NCBI GenBank assembly: GCA_021844725.1
Contig: JAKBSX010000103.1
Location: 1 to 7,917, forward strand
DNA length: 7,917 bases
Source of the DNA: Actinomycetes bacterium
GTDB lineage: Bacteria > Actinomycetota > Acidimicrobiia > Acidimicrobiales > Acidimicrobiaceae
Direction of reading: 5' to 3'
Below, piece by piece: positions 6,873 to 7,917 of the stretch. The position numbers and the translations under genes are program-made. Positions within the stretch are counted from its first letter, which is position 1. Every line of letters begins with the position of its first letter. The notes under the pieces are model-generated. The model did not search any database and had not been told where the DNA came from. It saw nothing but the letters and a program-made list of their open reading frames with translations.

Positions 6873-7898
6873 CTATGCCACACCATAGAGATCCTCAAAG
6901 GATCTCCACATAGAAGCATAGATCCCCTCTTTTTCTATCAGCTGACGGTGAGAGCCCTCTTCAACGACCAACCCGCCCTCAATGACAACGACGCGATCCG
7001 CTCTTGCCGCAGTTGGCAATCTATGAGCAACGATGACTGTGGTGCGGCCCCTTGCCAAAATTCCAAGAGCCGCATTCACCTTTGCCTCGGTGGCCAGATC
7101 AAGATTCGCAGTAGCCTCGTCGAGGAGGAGAATGGAAGGATCGGCAAGATGGGCCCTGGCCAGAGCGATAAGCTGACGCTGGCCGCCCGAAAGGGCCCTA
7201 CCACGTTCGGCAACGAAAAAGTCATACCCGCCTGACAGGGTGGATATGAAATCGTGGGCACCAACCGCTCGACCTGATTCTTCGATCTCCTTCAATGTAG
7301 CCTCGGGGTTGGTATATGCGATGTTCTCTGCAACTGTTCCCGTGAAGAGGAACGGCTCCTGCGGAACGAAGCCCAACCTACGTCTATATGCACCAAGATC
7401 CAGATTCCGAAGATCGACACCGTCGACCGTGATCTTGCCGGAGGTGGGATCGTAGAACCTCTCGATCAGCTTTAGAACCGTGGACTTTCCAGCCCCAGTT
7501 GTGCCGACAAGGGCAACGGTCTCTCCGCTGTGAATCCTCAGATCGAGTCCGCTTAGCGCATCATATGATGAACCTGGATAGGCAAAGCGAACGGCATCGA
7601 ATACGATCTCTCCTTTGATCCGGTCCAATTGCAGAGGTGAGCCGAACTGTGGGGTCGAGATCTCTCTCTGCATAAGTCTGGAAATCTGATTCATCGAAAC
7701 TCTGGCCTGCTGCCACTGGTCAAACGTCTGCGACAACTGCTGAAGAGGTGAAAAGAGCTGATCAACGTAAAGGCTGAATGCGATCAGAACACCGACCTTT
7801 ATCTCGTGGGACCGAACCATACCGGTCCCTGCTCCAAGTATCGTCGCCGAAGCAAGGTCACTGAGAAGAAGGATGAAAGGAAAGTAGATGGCGACCAG
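6873..7898 (-). CDS. ABC exporter, second half: end of membrane domain and second ATPase domain
   Basis: 341 residues to the TAA/TGA-type stop at 6873, open at its 5' side beyond the apparent ATG at 7820, which is internal. LVAIYFPFILLLSD and GVLIAFSLYVDQLF are the last two membrane helices, followed by the QQLSQTFDQWQQA coupling region. The ATPase domain is complete: Walker A GTTGAGKST (7505-7479), Q-loop LGFVPQEPFLF, signature LSGGQRQ (7193-7173), Walker B SILLLDEAT with catalytic glutamate at 7118-7116, and H-loop VIVAHR. It ends with EGIYASMWRSFEDLYGVA, a normal C-terminus. Family knowledge says this half carries the active ATP site while the first half (423-1455) has Asp in place of Glu. 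The gene continues upstream in frame at 40-1 and 424-41 on the minus strand. The substrate is not evident; lipids or drugs are typical of the family. Confidence 0.9.
   Translation of the reverse strand: MVAIYFPFILLLSDLASATILGAGTGMVRSHEIKVGVLIAFSLYVDQLFSPLQQLSQTFDQWQQARVSMNQISRLMQREISTPQFGSPLQLDRIKGEIVFDAVRFAYPGSSYDALSGLDLRIHSGETVALVGTTGAGKSTVLKLIERFYDPTSGKITVDGVDLRNLDLGAYRRRLGFVPQEPFLFTGTVAENIAYTNPEATLKEIEESGRAVGAHDFISTLSGGYDFFVAERGRALSGGQRQLIALARAHLADPSILLLDEATANLDLATEAKVNAALGILARGRTTVIVAHRLPTAARADRVVVIEGGLVVEEGSHRQLIEKEGIYASMWRSFEDLYGVA
7860..7898. repeat. 39-bp direct repeat at contig ends, right copy
   Basis: Identical to 2-40. Beyond 7898 the sequence no longer follows the 41-onward sequence but folds back (see 7893-7917). 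Family order says the continuation at 41 onward (DASINAQK on the minus strand) is the natural one. Confidence 0.95.
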
Positions 7899-7917
7899 TG
7901 GCAGCAGGCCAGGGTTT
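7893..7917. repeat. 25-base fold-back at the right end, inverted copy of 7697-7721
   Basis: The last 25 bases equal the reverse complement of 7697-7721 at 24 of 25 positions; the one mismatch is at 7913. The first six bases, GACCAG, are also present at 35-40, giving a six-base microhomology at the switch point. The last 19 bases are therefore not a natural continuation of the ABC gene. Confidence 0.9.

Noticed and set aside
1..7917. Small circular plasmid or phage genome
   Set aside because: No replication, partition or phage gene is present, and the end overlap is explained by one chromosomal-type exporter gene spanning the ends.
1..7917. tRNA, rRNA, CRISPR array or insertion sequence
   Set aside because: No spaced direct repeats, no transposase reading frame and no recognisable RNA gene were found on either strand.

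Overview
The window is bacterial and most resembles an actinobacterium of moderate GC content, perhaps of the Acidimicrobiia. This rests on four things: a mycobacterial-type ImuA'/ImuB pair, a CGAAC-N4-GTTCG SOS box, a probable leaderless promoter, and a surface protein with a Pro/Thr-rich linker of a kind common in that class. The class-level guess is low confidence because nothing here is a taxonomic marker.

Layout. The middle (about 1456-6860) reads as ordinary chromosome. On the minus strand, read from high to low coordinates, it holds a LexA box, imuA' (5640-4987), imuB (4976-3294), a 190-base gap with a plausible new promoter, a 51-codon small gene (3103-2948), and a B12-binding radical SAM gene (from 2948) whose start overlaps the stop of the small gene. 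Divergent from imuA', on the plus strand, lies a membrane-anchored extracellular protein of unknown function (5718-6860). It converges, 12 bases apart, with the end of an ABC exporter gene (6873-7898, minus).

The edges are rearranged. One ABC exporter polypeptide is present in three pieces: 423-1455 (plus; end of the first ATPase domain, linker, start of the second membrane domain), 424-1 (minus; middle of the second membrane domain), and 7898-6873 (minus; rest of the membrane domain and the second ATPase domain). The pieces join in frame. A 13-bp perfect inverted repeat (412-424 and 1443-1455) marks where the first two connect, and a 39-bp direct repeat (2-40 and 7860-7898) marks where the second and third connect. 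The last 25 bases also fold back as an inverted copy of 7697-7721. Inverted joints at short homologies are typical of multiple-displacement-amplification chimeras in single-cell or low-input assemblies. I therefore think the contig ends and the 425-1455 block are misarranged, although a real inversion cannot be excluded.

How the genes work together. imuA'-imuB is a DNA-damage-inducible accessory operon for mutagenic translesion synthesis. It is placed under LexA by a perfect palindrome overlapping its probable promoter. The DnaE2 polymerase that normally completes the system is not in the window. The small peptide and radical SAM gene look translationally coupled and may form a separate unit. 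The ABC gene encodes a large fused exporter with one degenerate and one canonical ATPase site.
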